Positions 29,801 through 41,800 of a stretch of DNA of 64,000 bases are shown here, one piece after another (the first letter of the stretch is position 1; every line of letters begins with the position of its first letter). The notes under the pieces were generated by a model. That model was not told the DNA's origin, did not search any database, and saw nothing but the letters and a program-made list of their open reading frames with translations. This DNA comes from Agelaius tricolor. Taxonomy: Eukaryota > Chordata > Aves > Passeriformes > Icteridae. Location: contig JALJCS010000001.1 in assembly GCA_023055355.1 (NCBI GenBank), forward strand, positions 69,357,381 to 69,421,380. Reading direction: 5' to 3'. Position numbers and translations under genes: made by a program.

Positions 29801-32800
29801 CCTAAAGATGATCTAGTGATATAAAATACAATTAAAATGTACCTTAAGAGCATGGCTGTTTATTTTGGAAAAGTAGTTATTTGTACTTTAAATTCAGGAA
29901 ATGCCAGTGTGTGTTTGCACTAGTTAATGCAGGTTTGTTCTGCCCTTTTGATGCCAATGGTTCTACCCAAACTGATTTGCAGTACCGTGTGGAGTCGGTG
30001 ATGCTGCGCATTGCAAAGCCCATGAACTACATTGCTGTGACTCCCAGTGTCCAGCAGCGAGCTCAGATGAAAGCCCCACAGTGTGTTCCCTTGATCATGG
30101 AGCCCGAATCCCGCTTCTACAGCAACGCTGTTCTTGTCCTGGATTTCCAGTCCTTGTATCCTTCCATTGTCATAGCATACAACTACTGCTACTCTACCTG
30201 CCTGGGACATGTTGAGAACTTAGGAAAGTAAGTTGTTACTCTTTTCTCACGATCTTTGATTCTGTAGATACTTGAGTGTCTTTTCTTAAGTACTGAGAAC
30301 CCCTGGTTGCCATTGGAAACAATGGGCACGTATGAATAGCACCATTTTCTGTTATACAGTACAGATGATAAAAATCTACCATGTGGGTGTGTGCACATGT
30401 TATACACATACATATACAAATCTATATTAAATATAGAATTAGACTCTGTTCTCTTAAAAACCCCTGGAAACAACTCTGTGCATGTATGTATATACACCTC
30501 TTTGATTATTGTGGTGGTGGTGCTGGTTTTTAATATTGCTTCACAACAAGCCAAAATTACTGTAAATCCACGATCTGTCTTCAACACTAGACTGGGGTTA
30601 TTGCTTAATGAATTAGGATTGTTTGTGTATCACTTGTAGTTCACTCTGGTTCTAATTACTAAAAATTAAAAGGTACAATTGAATTATTCTTTGTAGCATC
30701 TTATCTTTTATTGAGCTTAACAGTTACTCCATTAATTGGAGAGAGATCTCACTGCTCATTATAATTACCTCTATAAAACAGTATTTGGAAGAATGGAAAG
30801 ATGCATGCAATAATTGCTAGGTGTCACCATCAGGTTTCCAAGTTCTTGATTTGAAATTCTGAATTCGTAGGAAGAAACTGCAGTGTAGTACTTGGTAAAC
30901 ATGGATGGTTTCCATAGGGGATTAGTACATACCTCCACTAACTCAGTATTTGGTAATTATTCATAACACAGAGCAGTATTTATAAATTATTCATGTGTTG
31001 GATTTAGCTGTTTATTACTACTTTGTTCCTAGAACCTTCTGTATGTAGCTAAGAAATTTGAAATTATGTTGTGTTTGTTTATACTTGAGTTTATTCTGTC
31101 CTTGCTGGCATTATTAGCATTTTAATGTGAGCTGATGTTTTCACTTGATTAGTCTGTAAATGAATGAATTGTCTTCGTGTTTAAATTTTCTCTTTATTAG
31201 GTATGATGCATTCAAATTTGGCTGTACATCTCTGAGAGTACCTCCTGACTTACTCTACCAGATTAGACATGATATCACAGTGTCACCCAGTGGAGTAGCT
31301 TTTGTCAAGGTAATGATATTAGTGCCCTGTGACAGCATTTTCACTGCCTGTTGGCTCACTTAAGATCAAATTGATATTGTAGTTTATATTTTGCTGCATT
31401 AAGAGCTGACATAAAGGGGAGGTTCATTCTCTCATTTCACAATGTTTTTGCTATTTGTCAGTGCTGAACTTCTGGCATCTCAGGAAGTAAAATGTCTTTA
31501 TGCTTTCCTTTGTACTGAAGGCTTATTTCATCTATAATTAAACTGTATTTTACTTGTGCAGTTTGGGGATCAAACAGTAATTATCTGTGTGTAACAATTC
31601 ATTTTTCTCCTGCCTGTATAGCAGAATGCTTTCTTAGAAAAAGAGTAATGATTTGGGAAATGAGGGTCCCTGACTTGCTTTCCATTGTTCTCATTTTGTA
31701 ATGTGTCCTGCTGGCTGATGTGTAATGAATATGGCCTAGAGCTGTTAAAAATATTTAGGCAATCACCAGCATACCTGTATTTAATGTAAAACAAAAACTT
31801 TAAGTAAAGAATATTTGCAGAATTTTTAAAAGATAGTGTTCCTTCATCATTTAATACTTTGAGAATTAACAGCTAAATATTGTAGTCCCATTTTAGTTAA
31901 TAAGGTTATCTAAACATTGTATCAGCAGGGCTGATGAATACAAAGAACAAAAAGCTATTTGTTCTGTCCTTAAGAGCTTTGCCTGTATTCTAGGCTCCTT
32001 GTAATGTTTGTGAGAAAAGCCAAACTGTTGGTGGCTGGGGCATCTTGCTAGTTAATTTGTCTTCCTATCAGTGGTTAACTAACAGTTCTGGGGTTTGATT
32101 TTACTCTTAACTGTTTCTGTTGGGCTTTCTAAATACCATGTTTTTCTTTGTTCCCTTTATGGCAGCCTTCAGTAAGAAAGGGTGTGCTGCCAAGGATGCT
32201 AGAAGAAATCTTGAAGACCAGGATAATGGTGAAACAGTCAATGAAGGCTTATAAGCATGACAAGGCTGTGACTCGAATGCTTGAAGCTCGTCAGTTGGGT
32301 CTTAAATATATAGCTAATTTTACTTTTGGCTATACTGCTGCTAATTTTTCTGGAAGAATGCCATGCACTGAGGTAAGGGTTGTGGGTAAAGATGTATAAA
32401 AATGTTGGAAAGACACTAGTCAGATAACATAATACTATTATTTGAAACAAACTTAAGTACCTTCAGAAAAGCTGCTTTTATTAGTAGTACTGAAAATCAG
32501 CAACATAGGATTTGTTTGTGATCTTCCAGAAAAATATAAAGGTTGTCTTCTTCCTGTAAAGAAGCATTTGGAGTTGGCATTTCTGTAGAACTGTTTCCAA
32601 AGGTAGATTGGATTACAGTTCTAGTAGTGGAAATAAAACAAAACATAGGGGCTTTTTCTTCATTTTCATAGGAATCAGCAGAATCCAAAAACTAGAGAAA
32701 ACAATCCTGAGCAGTCTTGTCTTGATCCATAGATTTTTAATATATATTATAAACTTCAAAAGAAGTTTAAAACAAATTCTTCTTAATTTTAATACTTAAT

Positions 32801-35800
32801 TTTTGATAATTTTTCTTTTAATTCTTGTTATCTTGGGGTAAGTTAAGCGACCTTTTTATTTATTATATGCATTTAAACCATGAAATAAAATATATCATCT
32901 CAATGCAGTGATTTTCATAACAAAATCAAGCATGGTTAGACTTAGCTACCAAGAGTTAGTATTTGGTTTAGCAGTAGAATAAAGATTTTCAATCTAACTT
33001 TGCAGATTGGAGACAGCATTGTCCACAAAGCCAGAGAAACATTGGAGCGTGCCATTAAACTGGTGAATGATACAAAAAAATGGGGTGCTCACGTTGTATA
33101 TGGTGATACAGACAGGTAATTCATTATCTGCTTCTAAAAATGTTTTATAATTATAATAGTTCTTCACTGATAGGTTTTTGCTTTTGTCTCAGCAAGGCAA
33201 ATTTATGATGCTGAAGTGGGTGTGTGGATCTTTGGATGTTGCTTACTGCCTTGCAGAATATGCAAAGTGAATAATACTGAGTTTGCTTGGGTTTCTTTAA
33301 GTACTTTAAAGGTTTCCTTTCTTTTGAAAATTATGTGGAACAGAAAGAGGGGAGGAAATATTTTTCAGTTATGAATTAATATAAATCTAATTTACCAAAT
33401 TATTATTATTTTTGTGCCTGTTTCTGATGCCATTTTTATTTTTGAAAATAGAGTATATATAACAGTAGGCATTTCACCTTGAGGCAGGCACTGTTTTAAG
33501 CTTCAGAAGTGGATACAATTCAAAAGCAGCCACCAGAGTATACAGAGATATTATTAGGCTGCCTGACATACATTTTCTCAGTCAGTCTTTCATCTAAATA
33601 ATAACCATGCTCTAGGCATATCCATCTCTGTTCCACACTTGGATAATTTTTCAGCCATTGGGAAACAAAGCTTGTCTGGCTGTCCTTTCTTAATAACTTA
33701 GGAATCCAGTGACTGATTTCAGCCAGATCTGATAAAAGACTTGACATTTCAAAGATACTGAATTCATAGTGGTTTCATTTAAAAAAAATGTTGGAGAAAG
33801 GAAGTAAAAACCTGCTGCTTCCTGTAGTGGGGAAAAAATGATGTACCAGAGCTCTTTACAATACTTCCCTGGGAACTCCAGTTTTGCAGTGTGTGGGAGC
33901 AGTCCATTCCCTGCCTCATCAGATAGTCACAGCATTCATTAGCACCTTTGCTGAACACTGAAGTTTCTCAGATTTTTAGCTTTTCTAGCTGAAGAAGGGG
34001 AATACAACTCATAATAACATCCCTGCCTTGCTACCAGGAAAATATAGCATATGGTTTTCAGGAACTATGTTGAATAGGTTTACATTCACTTCCTGTGTCT
34101 GATTTCTTCTAGCATGTTTGTACTCCTGAAAGGAGCCACAAAGGAGCAGTCTTTTAAGATTGGTCAAGAAATTGCTGAAGCTGTAACAGCAACAAATCCC
34201 AAGCCTGTTAAACTGAAGTTTGAAAAGGTAAAAGGAAAATATTTTGCTTGAAATGTGTTGGGTGTTATCAAACCAACAACAATAAAGCTGTTAAACTGAA
34301 GTTTGAAAAGGTAAAAGGAAAATATTTTGCTTGAAATGTGTTGGGTGTTATCAAACCAACAACAATAAAGCAAAAACCAAATTAAAAAAAGCCCCCAAAG
34401 AAGTTGAAGAGAAAAGATTTTTCTGAACCCTAATGTACATATGGATAAACAAGTCATGTGCTGTTTCTGTAGATATATTGCAAGCTCCTTAATGCCTCAG
34501 GGACCTTTTCAGAGGATCGCTACAGTGTGAACAATAAAGAGAAATATTCCTAATTTCACATCAGTGGCTTGTTGTGCTGGCAGCATTAGGCAGTTTGAAT
34601 TCCTGTCTCATCAGTTTTTGGAAATATCTCCCTGAGTTTGGTATTGTATACCTACAATTGAATCAATGTGTGAAACTTAGCAGAGGAAATGTTCACCATC
34701 CCCAGTTCCAGTGCATTAGTTACGAGCCTGATGTTTATTTTTCAGCCTGCCTTAGCACACTCACTTCAGCATATGTCCACATGATATATACACCTGTAAA
34801 ATGAAAAGTCACTAAAATCTATTCATTAGTCTTCTGGAAGAAATATTAACCACAACAAATCTTTTATAGAAGAATAAGGCAATATGTTAATGATTTTGCT
34901 GCAAGTTTGTCACTGTAAAGTCATTAGCAAGGTGTTCAGGTCAGTTAGCATTAGTTCAGGTGGTCTGGATATTTTCAAAGTACATACCTGACTCAACAAA
35001 GTCAATCAAAATTTGTAAGCCTGAGGCAACCTAAACTCACTGCTCCCTCTTCCATGAGAGTCAGGAAGATGTGGTGTTATTCTAGTAAAACTACAAAGAA
35101 GAAATTGTTCTCCATTCTTTCATTTCAAAGTATTCAAGGAATGCTTACCACAGTCAAGAATCAAATAAGAGGTTGGAGAAAACAAGCAAAAGAGACCGTG
35201 GCCCTAAAAATCCATTCCTGAGAAAACTATTCTCCAAGCACAGGCATTTAAAAAGCATATTTGCTCCAAATGGAGATACAGGCAGATTTTTGGTATCTCC
35301 TTAAGTCTGAAAACAGAAAGTTCTAAGCCACTACTTGTGCTGGGAACATTTTCTTCTCTGATGTTAAAAATGAAATTGTCTTTATAAGAAAGAAAGATAA
35401 TAGAGTTACATTAGAAATGGTGACAGGTGCAATCCAGAAAAGTAAGGGTAGTTGCAGCAATGGATACTGTGTGTCACTTTCCATCTGTGCTTCAGCTAAA
35501 TGAAATATAAAGTGATTTAAGAATGGAACACCACAGAATCCCAACTTCCTCAGCCATCCTTAAGAGTCCTTTGATCTATTTTATCAGTTGTAATGATTTA
35601 ACAAATAAAAGCAAACAAACAAACCCCAACAAAGAAAACAACAAAGCACAGTATTCCTTAGGAAACCCTCTATGTTCCAAACACATTGCAGACTGGGCTG
35701 TCTTCTTTCTAAACATTCCAGGTCTACTTGCCATGTGTCCTGCAAACTAAGAAGAGGTATGTGGGTTACATGTATGAAACACTGGACCAGAAGGACCCAG

Positions 35801-38800
35801 TATTTGATGCAAAAGGCATAGAGACAGTCCGAAGGGACTCCTGTCCTGCTGTTTCCAAGGTAAACTATTCATAGATTTCTTCCTGAATGAAAGTACAATC
35901 TTCTGTTATTTCATTTTTTATTTGTCCTTTCTCACAGTTTCTAGTCCTTTGAGTTGTCTTAATCTGTTTTTCTTGTGTGAGCTATTTGAAAGATAAATTG
36001 AAGATCTTTTACAGCATTACAAGGATTTTTATTTTACAGCTTATATTTCATCCCAGAAAAAGCCCTTGGCCCATGTAAGCCTTCTCAAAAACCATTCTTG
36101 ATCCAGTTCACTTCAGCTGGAAGTATTACTGCCAGATGAGTGGGACACACTGATCTATCTTCCAAATAGCTCACTTACATAATCCTAGTTCAGCTAAGAA
36201 TTCCCTTAAAATACCTTTTTTTTTGCCCTGTTTATTTTAAGCTGTGTATTGAGAGGTTGAAAAGAAATTAGGAAATCTTGTCCTTAGCCAAATTAAAAGA
36301 AATTTATACCAGTAAAAAAGGTAATGACATAGAAGGGTAAAGTCATGGCAAAATACTTTAGATGGCAGGGTAAAAACATCTTCTCTCATACTTTGGAAAC
36401 TTCTGTAATTGTTGAAAAAATCTTTGTGCTGGAGTATGGAATGATGTCATGAAAGATGTGGCAAACTGAGGAAAAAGTTGTCCAGTAATGTGTTTATGAA
36501 TGTCTTTGACTGGAAGACATTGCAACCTATCAATATCCTAGTTCACCACTGATACTTTTTCTAAACAATGTATTTGTATTTCATATAATTTACTGAATTA
36601 ATTGCAACTAATTCTTTTTTATTCAAACATACATGTTTTTTTCACCTTTCTCTTTTGGTTGTAAAGATACTTGAGTGTTCTATCAAGCTGCTATTTGAAA
36701 CACGGGACATAAGTCAGATCAAGCAGTATGTTCAGAATCAATGCATGAAGTTACTGGAAGGAAAAGCCAGCATGCAGGACTTCATCTTTGCAAAAGAATA
36801 CAGAGGGAGCTCAGCATACAAACCTGGAGCCTGTGTACCTGCTCTGGAAATCACCAGGTAATGAGAAGTGCTAATCACAGATATTTCTTATCTTGACCTT
36901 TTCCTGACAGGTTATGGGTAGGAGCTCATAGGTTTTTTTGTCTTGATCTTTGTACTGACACATTAGATAGCAGATTGTGGATATTTTTTTCTCTTAACCT
37001 TTGTACTGTCAAGTTACAGGTAGCAGTCAGATGTCTTCTTCAAATACTGTTGAAGCAGTTGTCCCTAAATTTCTTCTGTGTGTGAAAAGAGATGGTCCTG
37101 GATAGAGTCACACGTGCAAGAGCAAAGTCTTGTCAGGACACTGTGATAGTGTGTTCACTTCTGTTACTTACAGCCTGGGTTTTCTACAAGGGCTGGACTC
37201 TCCTAGATTATGCATCACTCCCAGTTATTAGATATGTTACAGATTGTGACAGTGATGTCTCTTAATGCTGTAAAATACATTACCAGGCATAGTTTTTCAT
37301 TTTTAATCGAGTACCTTATCTAAAGTTAATATTTCATCCTGTTGATATCCTTGATCAGTAATAGAAAAGTAGATAATGTAAGCTGAAACATTTTGCCACC
37401 TTGCTTAATAAAAAAGGTCTTCCAGTTAAGATATGCTTCTGTAATAAAACGTCGAAGTCCAAAACTGATATCTACTTCAAATTGAGTTGTCCTTTGCTTT
37501 CTGAGTGAAGGATAATTCAGTTTGAAGCAGGTATCATTCTACTGAGCAAGCAGTCTCAGAAAGCAAAGGACCAGAATTTGACCAGAAAGCAAATTGTACT
37601 TGAGCTCTTTTTAGTACCCTGTCTGTTCCTTACTAAAATATTTCTTTAAGGAAGTGATAGCTAGAAAACAGTCTGCATGCAAATCCAAGTGACCTGAAAC
37701 AGACCACGTCTTTAGGATTTTTGCCCCAGGTTCTACAATTTAGGTCCAATCACAAAACAAATTAAAAATGAAACATTTTGGTCCTGTGCTTCACAATAGG
37801 CACTGACTCCAGCCATCTGGAGAGCAACTAATCTAGTCAAATGGGGAGGCTTACAGGCAAATGAAGTAACTATGAATGTGCCTCTGGATGCATTCTCAAG
37901 GCTGTTTTTTGGCAGGAGAATGCTTGCCTACGACCGTCGCTCGGAGCCGCGCGTGGGGGAGCGCGTGCCCTATGTCATCGTGTACGGCATGCCCGGCCTG
38001 CCCCTGATCCAGCTCGTCCGCCGGCCCCTGGAGCTGCTGCAGGACCCCAGCCTGAGGCTCAATGCCACCTACTACATCACCAAGCAGATCCTGCCCCCCC
38101 TGGCCAGGGTCTTCTCGCTCATTGGCATAGACGTCTTCAGCTGGTACCACGAGCTGCCCCGGGTGAGTGTTTTCTAGCAGGAGTTAGCAAGTGCAGTGCA
38201 TCTGGCTGCAGTGTTGGGCCTTGCTGTGACTTGCAGTGGAATGAGGTTGATAGGAGGCAACAGCAAAGGTTATTTTGTGAAGCGGTGTTTGATATTCAAA
38301 TATGCAGTCCTGATTCTTAGATCTTCTGTATGTGAGGTTTTTTTTCACATAGTAAATAAGTTTTTTCAACCCTTCTCTGCTGGGCTGATCACAGTCATCC
38401 TCTGTTTCCTGATCCCTTCTATAGTATTTTGCCATAACTCTGTATTTTTAGCAGTATGTGTATGTGCATCTGTTTGGCCATACCACTTTTTAAATCTCTC
38501 TATATTAGATGTTGGATCTTCTGTTTTTCAAAAATGTTCTGACATCTCTTGTCTGTATAGAAAGGGTGGCATGCCCCAGCAGCAGGAACACTTGAAAAAT
38601 TTCATCACCAGAAATTTAAAGCCAATAATACCCAAACATGACTTCCCTAAAAGTTAAAGAAGTAATTGAGATGGATGCAGGAAAAGAAGCATTAGATAGC
38701 TGGATTTTAGTTTGTGATCCCCCTGACAAAAAGGGATGGTGAAAGACAGTGTATGTGTGTAGTTTGATTACTCTGCTCAGAACAGACTTCAGCAGCATAG

Positions 38801-41800
38801 TAATACATCATGTTCCCACTGCAATACAGCAGTATAGCTGTATTTCCCAATACAGCCTTGATTGACTTCATTTCTTCTTCTTTTCTTTACCTTTCCAATG
38901 GCACCATGGTAGTCACCTTAAGTATCTCCAACAAGCTGTTCTAAAAAGATAAAAAGAGCCCTGGCTTTCTGCAAGGCCAAGGAGCAGCAAGGAAGTCACA
39001 GGGAGCAGAGCAGCAGGAGAGTGAAGAATAGCACAAAGCAAAAGTCATGCAGCAGCAGGAGTAAGTGCAGAGAACAAACTTCCCAGGGAGATGGGCCAGT
39101 GATGGAGCCTTGTCCAAGGAAATCAGCATGAGCTACAAAGCACCATGGCAGAGCTGTGCTCAGGACTGCCTGGCACAGACACTCCAGGGCAGGCAGCATC
39201 CAGAAAGCAGCCACTGGAGCTGCAGCCAGGGCACATTTAGATGTGGATCAGACCAGCACCTAAAAAAGGATCAGCTGCAGGAGGCAGTTTGAGGTGAGAT
39301 CAGGAGTTAAGGATGTGTGACCAAGGATGTTTCTGGTTACAGATTCCCTGTGAAATAGGTGTTGGGGAGGGCTCTGTTCAGTGTATCACTTCAGGGCAGT
39401 GCTGTACTCTTCAGAGTGCTGTGATCCATGTTCATAATTTGTGTATAGAACCCAGGCCCTGCAGGCCATCTTGCACTTCTTTCTTACTCCTTTGGAAAAA
39501 AAACAACTGTGTAATCTAGGAATAAGGCAAGCTGCTCTCTTGGAAGTTCATTACGTCTTAATTATTTTTCTTGACAGATTCAGAAGGCTGCCTCAGCTGC
39601 CCACACTGAGCTAGAGGGACGCAAGGGCACCATCTCCCAGTACTTCACGACCTTACACTGTCCTGTGTGTGATGAACTGACCCAGTATGGGATCTGTAAT
39701 AAATGCAGAAGCCAGCCCCAGCATGTGGCAGTGATTCTCAACCAAGAAATCCGAGAGTTGGAGCGTAAACAAGAGCAGCTGGTCCAGGTATGATTAAAGC
39801 ATTGTCAGATGTCTGTCAGCAAAAGACAGGGTTGAAATTTCAAAGCAGTGTGTTACTGTGAATACTCCAACAGAAATGGTCCAGGTGTTAAATGTGCTGC
39901 AGATTGTTTGCTTTACCCATAGCTGTTGAAGGCAGCACAGCAGCTGTTACTCTCCTAGGCTTTGTGGAAAGCTAAGGCAAAGGAGGGGATCAGAAGAGGC
40001 TTTTCTCACTTTCTTCTGATTTTTAAGAGTACCTTATATGGTTTGTAGGTCCCTTTTTATAATGACAGAGAGCTGTGAGAGTGTAAAAGATTCACTCTTT
40101 TTTGCATTAAAATAACAGATGATGTTCTAGAAACAAAAATGTTTGGGTCAGAAAATTTATTTATTTATATGTAAAACATGGATGTGGTTTAGCTTGGGGA
40201 TTTTCTTGATACCTTTCCTCTCAATAGGAATTTTCCAAGCTGCTTTTTCCCCTTGAGCTAGAAGTCAATTAAGAGGGTAGCTGACTGTGCTCATGAATAT
40301 ATTACAGCAAAGTACAATGCCTCCCCTTGTGGAAACATATGTATACCTTCACCTAATTTTCATACTGTCATATTTTGTAATTAATAAATATTTTAGTGAA
40401 AATTTATTTTTAGCAGTAGCATGTGAACCATTTTAAAGACTTGTCTGAATGTCAGGGATATAAATGTTCCCAAATCTAAGCATTGATTTGATAGGTTCTC
40501 ATGGGGTTGTAATTCACTTCATAAATATTTCATTACTAAGGTGTGGACTTCTTGTTGTATTTTGTAATATTTGCTCTTATCTGCACTGTGAATGGCAGAA
40601 ATGAGGAATTGCATGTTTTGCTGAGGTACTTTGAACTCTTTGCATTGCTCTTGCTCTGAAATAAAGCAGAACTTGGCAGGCTGGTCCAGACCCACAGAAG
40701 GGTCAGTGAGTTTGATTAGAACATTCTCTTGTCCCTGCAACACACAACAGCTCAGCAAGGCCTGGGATCCTGTCCCAGTCAGTGTTTGATGTCTCTGTAA
40801 GAGCATCTGTCTTATTTTAATGTGAAGGCTCATATATCCTTCACAGCTTAAATCTTTAGCCCTTTGAGATTATAAACATGCTGGAGCCAGCAGAAAACTG
40901 ATATAACACTGAGCTGTACATTATTTTAAACTGCACTCAAAAATTATGTGCTCTATGTTAAAACCATAGACTTCTCCTCTCAACACAAATTGAACTTAGG
41001 ACTTGTCTCAAGTACCATAGTTTGATCCCTTGTGTTTAAACCAGCCACAGCCTCTTTCAGAAGAACTGGGATAGATGCAGTTCTGAGGTTACAAAGCTGG
41101 AACCAGCTGTTTAAATCCTGTTCCTTCTGGTCACAGGATTGGTATCCTCTGAGATGCCACCTGTGGGACATGGCCAGGAGGGGCTGCCCCTCTCCAGCCA
41201 TTGTCAGTCTGCAAGGATTTGGTGCTGAAGCAGGCCTGGCATCACCAGGGAAGGTGGAAAGAAGGAAAAGAACAAATTTAAAAGCAAAGGGATACAATTT
41301 AGGTTTATTGATTTAGCTATGCAAGTGATAGGATAAACTGTGTAACATTTTAATGTTACAAAACACAGGTGTGGTTGGAAGCAAATTTCTAAGGTTTTAG
41401 AAAAACTGTTGGAGGTGGCAAATGCTGCAAAAGTTAAAAATAAGAGCAAAGCAGGGGCCTTTAGTTTCTTAAAGGTGTCTACCTTTGGAAAAACTGCCTG
41501 CTGCTATTTTAATCCATCAGGTATCTCACATTAAAGTACTTTGAAGCAGCATTAACAAGTAATTCCTTGATCAAGAAGAGCAGTGCAACTTCTATGGCCT
41601 GTGTATTTCAGTGTTGGGATTGATTGACTCTGACTAGGTAAACTCTAATTAAAGCTTATCCTGAAATTAGTAATTTATTTATTTAAAGTCCCTTTTCTCT
41701 GCAGAGAGTAACTGCAGGACAAGAGTTCTTTCATACAGAGTAAGTTTATCACAAATAGAACACGCTGCCCTGCTTAAACCCAGTCAACTTATTTACCTTG

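Larger units (their letters stand above)
26148..29982 (+). other. 3.8-kb REV3L intron containing CR1 copies
   Basis: Left part (26.2-27.6 kb) is unclassified. The middle holds an internally deleted CR1 and the right a short inverted CR1 tail, each listed separately. No gene recognised. Confidence 0.65.
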
